Shown: piece after piece, positions 52,664-59,626 of the stretch | Numbering within the stretch: the stretch's first letter is position 1 | How the letters are laid out: each line of letters begins with the position of its first letter | Assembly (NCBI RefSeq): GCF_900105535.1 | Contig: NZ_LT629779.1 | Coordinates: 558,001 to 622,000, forward strand | Direction of reading: 5' to 3' | DNA from: Pseudarthrobacter equi | GTDB taxonomy: Bacteria > Actinomycetota > Actinomycetes > Actinomycetales > Micrococcaceae | Length of the DNA: 64,000 nt | Program-made: the position numbers and the translations under genes | The notes under the pieces: model-generated | Databases searched by the model: none | What the model was told of the DNA's origin: nothing | The model's input: the letters and a program-made list of their open reading frames with translations, nothing else

Positions 52664-52669
52664 CATTCT
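52664..52669 (+). promoter_or_regulatory. Leaderless -10 box (CATTCT) of the AbiEi-like gene
   Basis: CATTCT ends six bases before ATG 52676. Confidence 0.4.
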
Positions 52670-52675
52670 GTGGGG

Positions 52676-53731
52676 ATGGAGATCCCGCCTGGACTGATCG
52701 ATACCGCTGCCATCCTGCGCACCGGCGCCACCACCGACACCCTGCACCGAGCCTTCCGGGCGGGTCAGCTGGTCCGGATCCGGCGCGGCTTTTACATGCC
52801 CACTGAGGACTGGCTGCGGGCGCGCCCTTCCGAGCGCTTCGCATGGACGACGACGGCGGTGGCCAGGTCCGTCAAAGGTGCGGTTCTGTGCGGGCAAACG
52901 GCAGCCGTTGCCAGTGGGCTGCCCACGCTGGGGACGCCGCCCTGCGTTGAACTGGGCACGACCCTTCCCGGCCGCAGCGGAACCCGCAAATCCACCCTCT
53001 TGGTCCTGGGCGAGAGCGGCGCGGCAGAGGAAGTCCGGCTGACGCGTTCCTACCCCCTCCGGTACCGGCTGGGAGCCGTGCCGGAGCCGGCCCGGTCTGG
53101 GGAATTCCTGTGTTCGGGGCTGATCCGGACCACGGTGGATGTCCTGGCATCCGAGAAGCTGGACCAGGCCCTGGTGGTTGCCGATGGCGCTGCCCGCAGG
53201 CTTCGAGGGACGGGCGTCCTTGGTCCCGGCGCCAGCCTGCTGACCGTGCCGGGAGTTGCGGCCGGCATCGCAGAGCTTCCTACGGCGGCTGGCCGGCGCC
53301 GCGCAGAACGGGTGGTTGCCCTTGCCAGCCCGCTGCCCGAGTCCGTCGGAGAGTCCTACAGCCGGGCCGTTTTTGAGTTTCTCGGGTTCGAGCAGCCCGC
53401 ACTGCAGCACGTCTTCAACGACGGTGCCGGCTTCATTGGCAGGAGCGACTTCTGGTGGCCGCGTCAGGGCGTGGTGGGGGAGTTCGACGGCAAGGGCAAG
53501 TATGTCGAGACCGCGCAGCGGGACGGGATGACTGCAGAGGAAGCCGTCTACCGGGAGAAGCTCCGCGAGGACCGGATCCGCGCGCTGGGCCACGGCTTCG
53601 TCCGCTGGCGGTGGGCCGATCTGGTGGATCCCGACAAACTCCGGCGGAAGCTGCTGTCCGGCGGGCTTCGCCCGGGTGCCGGGATGCCAGTGGCCGTTGG
53701 TCAGAGGCTTGTTCGCGGATCAGAACCGTGA
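52676..53731 (+). CDS. AbiEi-type antitoxin-domain protein with nuclease-like C-terminus
   Basis: 351 residues. The N-terminal winged helix (about 10-50, GQLVRIRRGFYMP) is the AbiEi/type IV antitoxin motif. The middle (about 60-230) resembles the AbiEi C-domain. Residues 240-345 carry GRSDFWWPRQGVVGEFDGKGKY and RALGHGFVRWRWADL, a DUF559/Vsr-like PD-(D/E)xK arrangement (D, then E-x-D-G-K). No AbiEii toxin gene is adjacent. The stop codon and last eight residues lie inside repeat copy 2. ATG 52676 is preferred over GTG 52670 by the -10 spacing. Confidence 0.8.
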   Translation: MEIPPGLIDTAAILRTGATTDTLHRAFRAGQLVRIRRGFYMPTEDWLRARPSERFAWTTTAVARSVKGAVLCGQTAAVASGLPTLGTPPCVELGTTLPGRSGTRKSTLLVLGESGAAEEVRLTRSYPLRYRLGAVPEPARSGEFLCSGLIRTTVDVLASEKLDQALVVADGAARRLRGTGVLGPGASLLTVPGVAAGIAELPTAAGRRRAERVVALASPLPESVGESYSRAVFEFLGFEQPALQHVFNDGAGFIGRSDFWWPRQGVVGEFDGKGKYVETAQRDGMTAEEAVYREKLREDRIRALGHGFVRWRWADLVDPDKLRRKLLSGGLRPGAGMPVAVGQRLVRGSEP

Positions 53732-53758
53732 AGGCGGGGTTCTGCGAAGAAGCTTAGG
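53707..53758. repeat. 52-bp palindromic repeat, copy 2
   Basis: Same length and orientation as copy 1, with a more degenerate right arm. Its left arm encodes the C-terminal residues of the AbiEi-like protein. Confidence 0.8.
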
Positions 53759-53822
53759 AATGGGCTCGACGGCGCGCGGGTTGGAGGCGCGGCGTGTGCG
53801 GCCAGGCCAGTCGGGGGAGTGG

Positions 53823-54359
53823 TTAGCTGCTTGCGAGGTCCAGGGTGAAGACGGCGAGCTGGACCTTGGGTGCGGGCCGGGGCTTCTCGCGGTCGGGGCG
53901 GCGCACGTAGCCGTACCGCTCGTAGAGGTTTTGGGACCCGTGGTTGTCCACGCCGGTGTCGAGGACGATCCGCTCTGCACCCTGTGCCACGGCGATTTCC
54001 GACGCCCGGTCCAGCAGCAGCCACCCGAGTCCCCGGCGCCGGGCTTCGGGCAGCACGGCCAGCAGCCGGACTTCCGCTTCACCCGGCTCGGCCTGGCGCG
54101 CCAGGGCGGAACCGTGCTGCAGCACCGTCACGGTGCCCAGCAGTTCGCCGGTTGTGGTGTCCTCGGCTACCAGTAGGTCGCCGGCCGCTGCCCGGGCCCT
54201 GGCGTCTACGAGCAGGTCCAGCCGCTCGGCGTCGGGCTGCTTGGCTCCCGGCAGGTGGTGCCCGAAACCACGGAAGGTCAGCTCACCGACGGCCTCATAT
54301 TCGGATTCCCGGGCCGCGCGGATCACGGCGGTCTCCAATGCCTGTGTGGGGACTGTCAA
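53823..54359 (-). CDS. GNAT-family acetyltransferase
   Basis: 178 residues. The acetyl-CoA loop is VLPEARRRGLGWLLLDRA (Q/RxxGxG/A type), preceded by the strand EAEVRLLAV; IVLDTGVDNHGSQNLYERYGYVR is the usual end. The substrate is unknown. Start uncertain: TTG 54359 gives MTVPTQA with AGGAA close by; TTG 54410, after GGAGG, would add 17 residues. It is convergent with the AbiEi-like gene. Confidence 0.85.
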   Translation of the reverse strand: MTVPTQALETAVIRAARESEYEAVGELTFRGFGHHLPGAKQPDAERLDLLVDARARAAAGDLLVAEDTTTGELLGTVTVLQHGSALARQAEPGEAEVRLLAVLPEARRRGLGWLLLDRASEIAVAQGAERIVLDTGVDNHGSQNLYERYGYVRRPDREKPRPAPKVQLAVFTLDLASS

Positions 54360-54640
54360 TGTTCCTGCCCTTCCGCCGTGGGGTTCGGCCTGCCTCGTCT
54401 TTACTTCCAACCGGCGCCTCCGGTCGGTGCTTCCAACCGGCGCTGGACCGGTCCTTGAACCGACAGGCTATCGGTGGGGCAATGCCGCATCCCACCAGCG
54501 GGAAACAGGGCGTCTCCGGCAGTCACTTAGGGCAACACGGGGACATGTTTTGCCTTGCGCGACGGCGCATTGCGGACAGTGTTGTGATGCCCCCACCCCG
54601 GTGGTTGTGTGGTGGCACAGGCATCAACAGGGGGAAACCA

Positions 54641-55183
54641 ATGGACGCAAACCCGGGGCCTCCGGCGCCGGCGGCACGCAAAGAAGTGGCCGGCGGAGCA
54701 ACTGCTGGCGACGAACACCGCAAGGATGCGGCCGGGCCCAGTACCGATGTGAACGTGCGACAGGGATCGCGACGGCGGCGGGGATCCTCCGCCAAGCCGC
54801 GCAGATCCTCTGGGGGCAAGGCAGCCCGTGGACACGAGGAAGCCGCTGATCAGGGCCAGGACTGGCGAGGTTTCGACGCGGGGCACCTGGTTGACGTCCA
54901 CCTGCCTGACGGGTTCTCGTTTCACGGAACCGTGGACGCCAAGACGGCCGATTCCGGCGTGATCTGGATCAGGAGCGACGCCGGCACGCGCCGGATGTTC
55001 GGCCACCTCGAAGGAGTCCGTCTGGCTCGCCGGACGGCAGACGCAGGAGTACTCCTGCCGCGCACTGCAACACCCGTCGCTTCAAATGATGTCACTTCAA
55101 AAGCCGGCACCCCAGAACCACCCACCCCGGAACCTACGGCAGCAGCGCCGGCGACCTTGACCGGCAGGGCCGCGGTGCCGTGA
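54641..55183 (+). CDS. SH3-like domain protein with long disordered flanks (180 aa)
   Basis: ATG 54641 follows GGGGGAAACCA. Residues 1-72 are disordered and basic (RQGSRRRRGSSAKPRRSSGGK); residues 73-125 form a domain with WRGFDAGHLVDVHLPDGF, TVDAKTADSGVIWI and GHLEGVRL that matches the 82-residue protein at 305-553; the tail is Pro/Thr/Ala-rich. The two proteins share W, G, VxV, GF, VDAxTAD and W at the same spacing. The basic N-terminus may bind nucleic acid. No named family. Confidence 0.65.
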   Translation: MDANPGPPAPAARKEVAGGATAGDEHRKDAAGPSTDVNVRQGSRRRRGSSAKPRRSSGGKAARGHEEAADQGQDWRGFDAGHLVDVHLPDGFSFHGTVDAKTADSGVIWIRSDAGTRRMFGHLEGVRLARRTADAGVLLPRTATPVASNDVTSKAGTPEPPTPEPTAAAPATLTGRAAVP

Positions 55184-55240
55184 CGCCACCTGTCCGGACC
55201 GCAAACAGCAGCCTCAACACCAGCCACCACAGGAGACCGT

Positions 55241-55903
55241 GTGCCAGCCACTCTCACCCATAGGATCAACATGCTCTGCGGAGCAGACCTGGCCGCCTTC
55301 CGCGCCCGGCTCTGCTCCCTTGCTCAGCGGGACGTCTACGCGGACGGGCTTGAAAGCGCCGTGACAACGATGCCCCGGCACCCGTCGCTCCTCACCGAAG
55401 GCTCGTCGGTGGACATCCTGGGGTTCGGCACCTGCGCCGGCTACGGGCCGCCGCAGCTGACATTGTCCGTGGCCATGCTGCTCGACTATCCGCGCTGGCC
55501 CCAGGAAGTTTTTTGGGACGAAGCCCATGCCTGGGCCGAGGCCGTGGCCGGTCCCTCGATGGCCGTCGCCGGCATCTCAGGGAGCCGTGAGAACGAGGAC
55601 GGCATGGTGTTCCATTACCGGCTGAAGGTTACTGAGCCCGCCGCCGCGGCGTCCGCGCCCCGTACACCGGCCCGCCAGCCGGCAGGCACGGCTGCCGTGA
55701 TCCGCCCGTCAACCAGGACCGCCAATACTTCATGGGCTGACGTGCCTGTGCCTGCAGCAACAAGCGCGCCCCGGGTGGGCTCATCGCCGTCAGCCACATT
55801 CCCGCCAGCCACGTCCTCGCCAGCCACCCCTTCGTCGGCCCCACCGACGCCGTCGTCGCCCGCAGCGCCGGGCACAGGTGTTCCAACCCCCACCGCACGG
55901 TAG
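55241..55903 (+). CDS. Hypothetical protein with Pro/Ser/Thr tail (220 aa)
   Basis: GTG 55241 follows AGGAGACC. Residues 1-128 look like a folded domain (ADLAAFRARLCSLAQRDVY, VDILGFGTCAGYGPPQL, DEAHAWAEAVAGPSM); residues 129-220 are a Pro/Ser/Thr/Ala tail (FPPATSSPATPSSAPP). The tail runs antisense to the last 289 bp of the CBS-type synthase gene. Both cannot easily be optimised at once; the tail or the other gene's C-terminus may be a non-selected read-through. Function unknown. Confidence 0.5.
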   Translation: MPATLTHRINMLCGADLAAFRARLCSLAQRDVYADGLESAVTTMPRHPSLLTEGSSVDILGFGTCAGYGPPQLTLSVAMLLDYPRWPQEVFWDEAHAWAEAVAGPSMAVAGISGSRENEDGMVFHYRLKVTEPAAAASAPRTPARQPAGTAAVIRPSTRTANTSWADVPVPAATSAPRVGSSPSATFPPATSSPATPSSAPPTPSSPAAPGTGVPTPTAR

Positions 55904-57171
55904 GGCACTGCGGCAAGGAGGGACGCCGCCGATGGCCCGGCCTGGGACTCCAGCGCCTGCAGCGACTCGAGGGTTACGGCAGCCAGGACCTCCCTGGGGT
56001 GGACAGTGCCGTGCCGCTCGCCGCGGTCCAGGACCAGGAAAGCAGGATCGGCCGGCCCCAGTCCCCGTGCGCGGAGGTGGGCGATCGCCTCGCCAACAGC
56101 CTGCCCTGACGGCAGAAGCGGCACCCCGGGCGCCGGTCCGCCGGCGTCAACGGAAGGCAGCAGTGACCGCACGGTTCCCCGGGGACTCACCGGTTCGAGG
56201 AAGCCCAGGGAGGCGAGCCAGCCGTCGTCGAAATAGGTGGACAGGTAGTTCCGCCCTGAATCGGGAAGTACCACCACGATGGTGTGGGACTCGTCCAGGC
56301 CTTCTGCCAGGGTCAGTGCGGCAGCGAGCGCCGTTCCGCCCGTTGCTCCGGTCAGCAGCCCCTCCTCGCGGGCTGCCCGCCGGGCGGTAAAAATCGCGTC
56401 ACGGTCGCTGACCCGGATGTATTGGTCCACGACGCCGGTGTCGAACGCCTCCGGCCAGATGTCCTCCACGGATTCGGGGTGCAGGGCATGGCCGGCGCCT
56501 TCCACGTACTTCAGCGCACCGTCGCCGCCGCCGTACCGGGAATGCTCCGGATCAGCCGCCACCACCCGCACCGAACCGCCGCTGGCGTCCTTCAGGAAAC
56601 CGCCGGTGCCGGACAGCGTGCCGCCCGTTCCCACGCTCGCCACCAGATGGGTGACGGACCCTTCCGTGTCATCCCAGATCTCAGGGCCCGTGGTGTGCCA
56701 GTGGGCAGCTGGGTTGGCGGGGTTGTCGTACTGCTGGGCAAGCCACGCGCCGGGGGTGGCTCCGGTGTACGCGGCAGCCCGGGAAGCCAGATGGCCCGGA
56801 TGGTCGCGCGGAACGAAATCGGCCACCAGATGCACCTCGGCGCCGTAGGCCCGCAGCAGCCGGACCTTCTCCCCAGCGGTTGCCGCCGGGGCGAAAATCA
56901 CGGCCCGGTACCCCAGCTGCGCCGCCACCATGGCCAGCCCGATGCCGGTGTTGCCGCTGGTTCCTTCCACCACCGTCCCGCCGGGACGGAGCAGCCCCTC
57001 GCGTTCGGCGGCCCGGATCATGGACAGCGCCGCCCGGTCCTTGACGCTGCCGCCGATGTTCTGGAATTCCAACTTGGCGTAGATCCTTGGACGGAATCGC
57101 GCCCCGAGGCGGCGCAGGCGGACCAGGGGCGTGCCCCCGATGCCGTCCAGGACGGATTCAAAAACGGTCAC
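55615..57171 (-). CDS. Cysteine/cystathionine beta-synthase with degenerate CBS domains
   Basis: 518 residues. The PLP fold (about 1-320) has GGTPLVRL, GSVKDRAA (Schiff-base Lys), EGTSGNTGIGLA, SVGTGGTLSGTGG and LTGATGGTA, as in O-acetylserine sulfhydrylase and cystathionine beta-synthase. Two CBS-like segments follow (about 340-405 and 460-500), interrupted by a Gly/Asp/Glu/Val low-complexity insert (about 432-455). CBS domains suggest allosteric control by adenosyl ligands. GTG 57171 follows GGAGGTGA and overlaps the stop of a 22-codon upstream ORF. The 3' 289 bp overlap a convergent gene. Confidence 0.85.
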   Translation of the reverse strand: MTVFESVLDGIGGTPLVRLRRLGARFRPRIYAKLEFQNIGGSVKDRAALSMIRAAEREGLLRPGGTVVEGTSGNTGIGLAMVAAQLGYRAVIFAPAATAGEKVRLLRAYGAEVHLVADFVPRDHPGHLASRAAAYTGATPGAWLAQQYDNPANPAAHWHTTGPEIWDDTEGSVTHLVASVGTGGTLSGTGGFLKDASGGSVRVVAADPEHSRYGGGDGALKYVEGAGHALHPESVEDIWPEAFDTGVVDQYIRVSDRDAIFTARRAAREEGLLTGATGGTALAAALTLAEGLDESHTIVVVLPDSGRNYLSTYFDDGWLASLGFLEPVSPRGTVRSLLPSVDAGGPAPGVPLLPSGQAVGEAIAHLRARGLGPADPAFLVLDRGERHGTVHPREVLAAVTLESLQALESQAGPSAASLLAAVPYRAVGVGTPVPGAAGDDGVGGADEGVAGEDVAGGNVADGDEPTRGALVAAGTGTSAHEVLAVLVDGRITAAVPAGWRAGVRGADAAAAGSVTFSR

Positions 57172-57236
57172 GCCGTCACCTCCGCGTCCGGAACCGGGCG
57201 GGGATGGACTGCGGGGGCGCTGCGGAGGGCTGTCAT
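57168..57236 (-). CDS. Leaderless 22-codon upstream ORF
   Basis: Reads MTALRSAPAVHPRPVPDAEVTA and stops at a TGA sharing two bases with the GTG of the synthase gene (GTGA). Its ATG lies six bases after TACCGT, so it is probably translated from the transcript's 5' end. It contains no Cys or Met codons after the start, so amino-acid attenuation is not obvious; coupling to the synthase is likely. Confidence 0.4.
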   Translation of the reverse strand: MTALRSAPAVHPRPVPDAEVTA

Positions 57237-57242
57237 GCGGCC

Positions 57243-57248
57243 ACGGTA
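57243..57248 (-). promoter_or_regulatory. -10 box (TACCGT) of the upstream ORF and synthase transcript
   Basis: TACCGT on the minus strand at 57248-57243, six bases before ATG 57236; a TTGGGA lies 19 bases further upstream. Confidence 0.45.
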
Positions 57249-57447
57249 GGACCGCGCAGCGGCGCGTCCCAAACTATTTTGAGCCGCGTTTCCCAGCATG
57301 TCGCCCGATGTGCAATTGCGGCTCCGCCCACCCGGCCGGCGTCACGGGACCTGTCACACAGGGACCCCTCACGGAAGCCTCAGGTAACCGGACTTCACCG
57401 GGATTAACGCTCCGACGCCGGATGAGGAGTGCCCTGCTGCCCGGGCT

Positions 57448-57453
57448 TAGGGT
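57448..57453 (+). promoter_or_regulatory. Leaderless -10 box (TAGGGT) of the MFS gene
   Basis: TAGGGT ends six bases before ATG 57460. Confidence 0.5.
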
Positions 57454-57459
57454 CCCGAT

Positions 57460-59115
57460 ATGGGCCGAATCGCAGGGGCAAGCACTCCACTGACCAGGGG
57501 CACGCCGTCACCGCGGGCCGCGCTGTGGCTGTGCCTCGGCGCCGGGTTCGTGACCCTGCTCGATCAATCGGTCTTCGTGCTGGCCGTCCCTGCCATGGCA
57601 GCCGGCCTGCACGCGGACAGCGGGCAGGTGCAGTGGATCCTTGCCAGCTATTCCCTGGCCTTCGGCGTCGCGCTGGTCCCGGGCGGGCGGCTGGGTGACC
57701 TGCTGGGCCGCCGGAAACTGTTCATCGCCGGCATTGCCGTGTTCGGCGCCTTCAGCCTCCTCGGCGGACTCGCATCGGATCCCGCCGTCGTCATCGCCGC
57801 CCGCCTGCTGCAGGGACTGGGTGCCGGCACGCTGAATCCCCAGGTGCTGGGCCTCCTCCAGGACATCTTTACCGGCTCCGGACGGGCCAAGGCCCTGGGC
57901 TACTACGCGGCCGCCGGTGGCACGGCAGCCGTCTGCGGCCCCGTGGTGGGCGGCATCATTCTGTCCGCCGGCGATCCCGCCCTGAGCTGGCGGCTGTTGT
58001 TCCTGGTCAACGTCCCGCTCGTGCTGGTCCTGGTGCCGCTGGCCCTGGTCTATCTTCCGCGGGCGACGCCGCAGCCCGGCCAAGCCAGGTCAGGAAGCAC
58101 AGGCAGCCACGGCACGGACGCCGCCCGCTCAGACAGCCCCAGCCGCGTCCACGGCTCAAGCGAGGCTGGACCGCGCCGCTCCGCCGTGGATGTCCCCGGG
58201 GCAGTGCTCCTGGGTGCTGTGGTGGTGGCATCGCTGGTGCCCACCATTTACGGTCCGGGCCCGGTGGCAGTCCTGTGGGCAGCGCTGGGTGCCGTTGCAG
58301 TACTTGCCTTCGCGGGATGGGAGTTTTTCTATCACCGGCGCGGCCGCACGCCGCTGCTCAGCCCGGCCCTGGTGAGGTCGCCCGGGTATCTCCTGGGCAC
58401 GGTGGTGGCACTGTGCCAGTTCGGCGTCGGAGCGGCCATGGCGGCCGTGACCTCCCTGTACTTCCTGACCGGAACGGGCCTGCCGCCGCTGGCAGCTGCT
58501 GCGATCCTGGCACCGCAGGCCGCCGGAATGCTGCTGGCCTCCAGCCTCAGCTGGAGGTTCGTTGCGCGGTACGGCAGGACGGGAATCGTGGCCGCCATCG
58601 CCGCGGGGCTGGCCTGCCTCCCGGCAAAGGACTGGGCGGTCCAGGGGTTCGACGCCGGTGCTGCCGCAGCCATCGTCGCCGGGGTGGGGCTCTTGCAGGG
58701 CGTGGCCACAGGACTGGTGGTGGCGCCCAACCAAACGCTCACGCTGGCCCATGCCCCGCAAGGGGCGGCCGGCGTGGCTGCGGGGTTCTACCAACTCAGC
58801 CAGCGCTTCTCCGCCGCACTCTGCTCCGCCGCGGCCGCTGGCATGTTCCTAGGCGAGGGTGCCTCCGGTGGCAATGCCCGGGAGGCCTTCCACCAGGGAA
58901 TCCTGCTGTGTTGCGCCTTGCTGGCCGCCGCACTGCTGGCCGGAGGGGCGGACGCCGGGCGGATCGCTGTGGCGGCACGCAAGGCGAGGGCCGCCGTCGC
59001 ACGCTCCGGAAAGGAAAGTACGACGACGGCCCGCGCCGCAGTGCCCGGCGCACCGCTGCCTGCCACGTCGGTGTCCCGCGGCTCAGTTCCCGTCGACTCA
59101 GTTCCTATCGACTGA
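57460..59115 (+). CDS. MFS drug exporter, DHA2 (EmrB/QacA) type
   Basis: 551 residues, about 12-14 membrane helices. Motif A is GGRLGDLLGRRK (loop 2-3) and the antiporter motif C is AVCGPVVGGIIL. A hydrophilic Ser/Arg-rich loop (about 205-245) divides the halves. It probably exports lipophilic compounds by proton antiport. The C-terminus SVPVDSVPID comes from a 15-bp tandem repeat that runs past the stop codon. It is divergent from the synthase; no adjacent repressor. Confidence 0.88.
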   Translation: MGRIAGASTPLTRGTPSPRAALWLCLGAGFVTLLDQSVFVLAVPAMAAGLHADSGQVQWILASYSLAFGVALVPGGRLGDLLGRRKLFIAGIAVFGAFSLLGGLASDPAVVIAARLLQGLGAGTLNPQVLGLLQDIFTGSGRAKALGYYAAAGGTAAVCGPVVGGIILSAGDPALSWRLLFLVNVPLVLVLVPLALVYLPRATPQPGQARSGSTGSHGTDAARSDSPSRVHGSSEAGPRRSAVDVPGAVLLGAVVVASLVPTIYGPGPVAVLWAALGAVAVLAFAGWEFFYHRRGRTPLLSPALVRSPGYLLGTVVALCQFGVGAAMAAVTSLYFLTGTGLPPLAAAAILAPQAAGMLLASSLSWRFVARYGRTGIVAAIAAGLACLPAKDWAVQGFDAGAAAAIVAGVGLLQGVATGLVVAPNQTLTLAHAPQGAAGVAAGFYQLSQRFSAALCSAAAAGMFLGEGASGGNAREAFHQGILLCCALLAAALLAGGADAGRIAVAARKARAAVARSGKESTTTARAAVPGAPLPATSVSRGSVPVDSVPID

Positions 59116-59141
59116 GTTTCTAGTGACTAGGTTCTTTGGCG
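59082..59141. repeat. Four 15-bp tandem repeats across the MFS stop codon
   Basis: Units at 59082, 59097, 59112 and 59127 start CTCAGTTCC, CTCAGTTCC, CTGAGTTTC and CTAGGTTCT. Copies decay to the right; the stop TGA is inside unit 3. Confidence 0.7.
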
Positions 59142-59208
59142 GGTGGCGCCTGTCGGTGCCGGGATCGGTGCCGGGCCAGGTTCCCCGGCCCAGGGAATCG
59201 GCGGACGC

Positions 59209-59586
59209 CTAGCTAGCGGTGTCGACGGGCCCGGTGGTCGGTACACCGGCGTCGCGCAGGGCGGGGAAACCGCCGTCAACGTGCACCGCGTTGGCGTAAC
59301 CGAGCAGCTCAAGTTTCCGTGCAACCGGGCCGGAGCCGTTCACGGAGCCGCAGAACACCACGATCTTCTGGTCCGTGCCCTCAACCTGCGCCAGGCGTTT
59401 GTCCGAACCGGGGCCGAAATCCTCCTCCACGCGCCCGCGGTCCACCACCAGTGCTCCCGGGACTGCCCCGGTGCTGTTGCGTCCGGCGTCGCTGCGGACG
59501 TCAACCAGCAATGCACCGCCGGCAATCAGTTGGGCGGCTTCTGCGGCCGTGACGAGCTGGGTGTCTGTTTCGGTTTCAGTGGTCAT
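59209..59586 (-). CDS. Rhodanese-domain protein (125 aa)
   Basis: LLVDVRSDAGRNSTGAV, then GALVVDRGRVEED and the active-site loop VVFCGSVNGSGP, with the candidate catalytic Cys near residue 79. The loop is longer and less basic than CRTGGRS, so activity may differ. It is encoded 40 bp after a luciferase-like monooxygenase on the same strand, in a sulfur-related neighbourhood. Confidence 0.85.
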   Translation of the reverse strand: MTTETETDTQLVTAAEAAQLIAGGALLVDVRSDAGRNSTGAVPGALVVDRGRVEEDFGPGSDKRLAQVEGTDQKIVVFCGSVNGSGPVARKLELLGYANAVHVDGGFPALRDAGVPTTGPVDTAS

Positions 59587-59626
59587 GACTTTTCCTTCTC
59601 GTGTGTGGATGGTGATGGGACAAACT

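Noticed and set aside
57172-57459. A second SAM riboswitch in the synthase/MFS gap
   Set aside because: I looked for the GCGGCAACC-type core and P1 pairing on both strands and did not find them.
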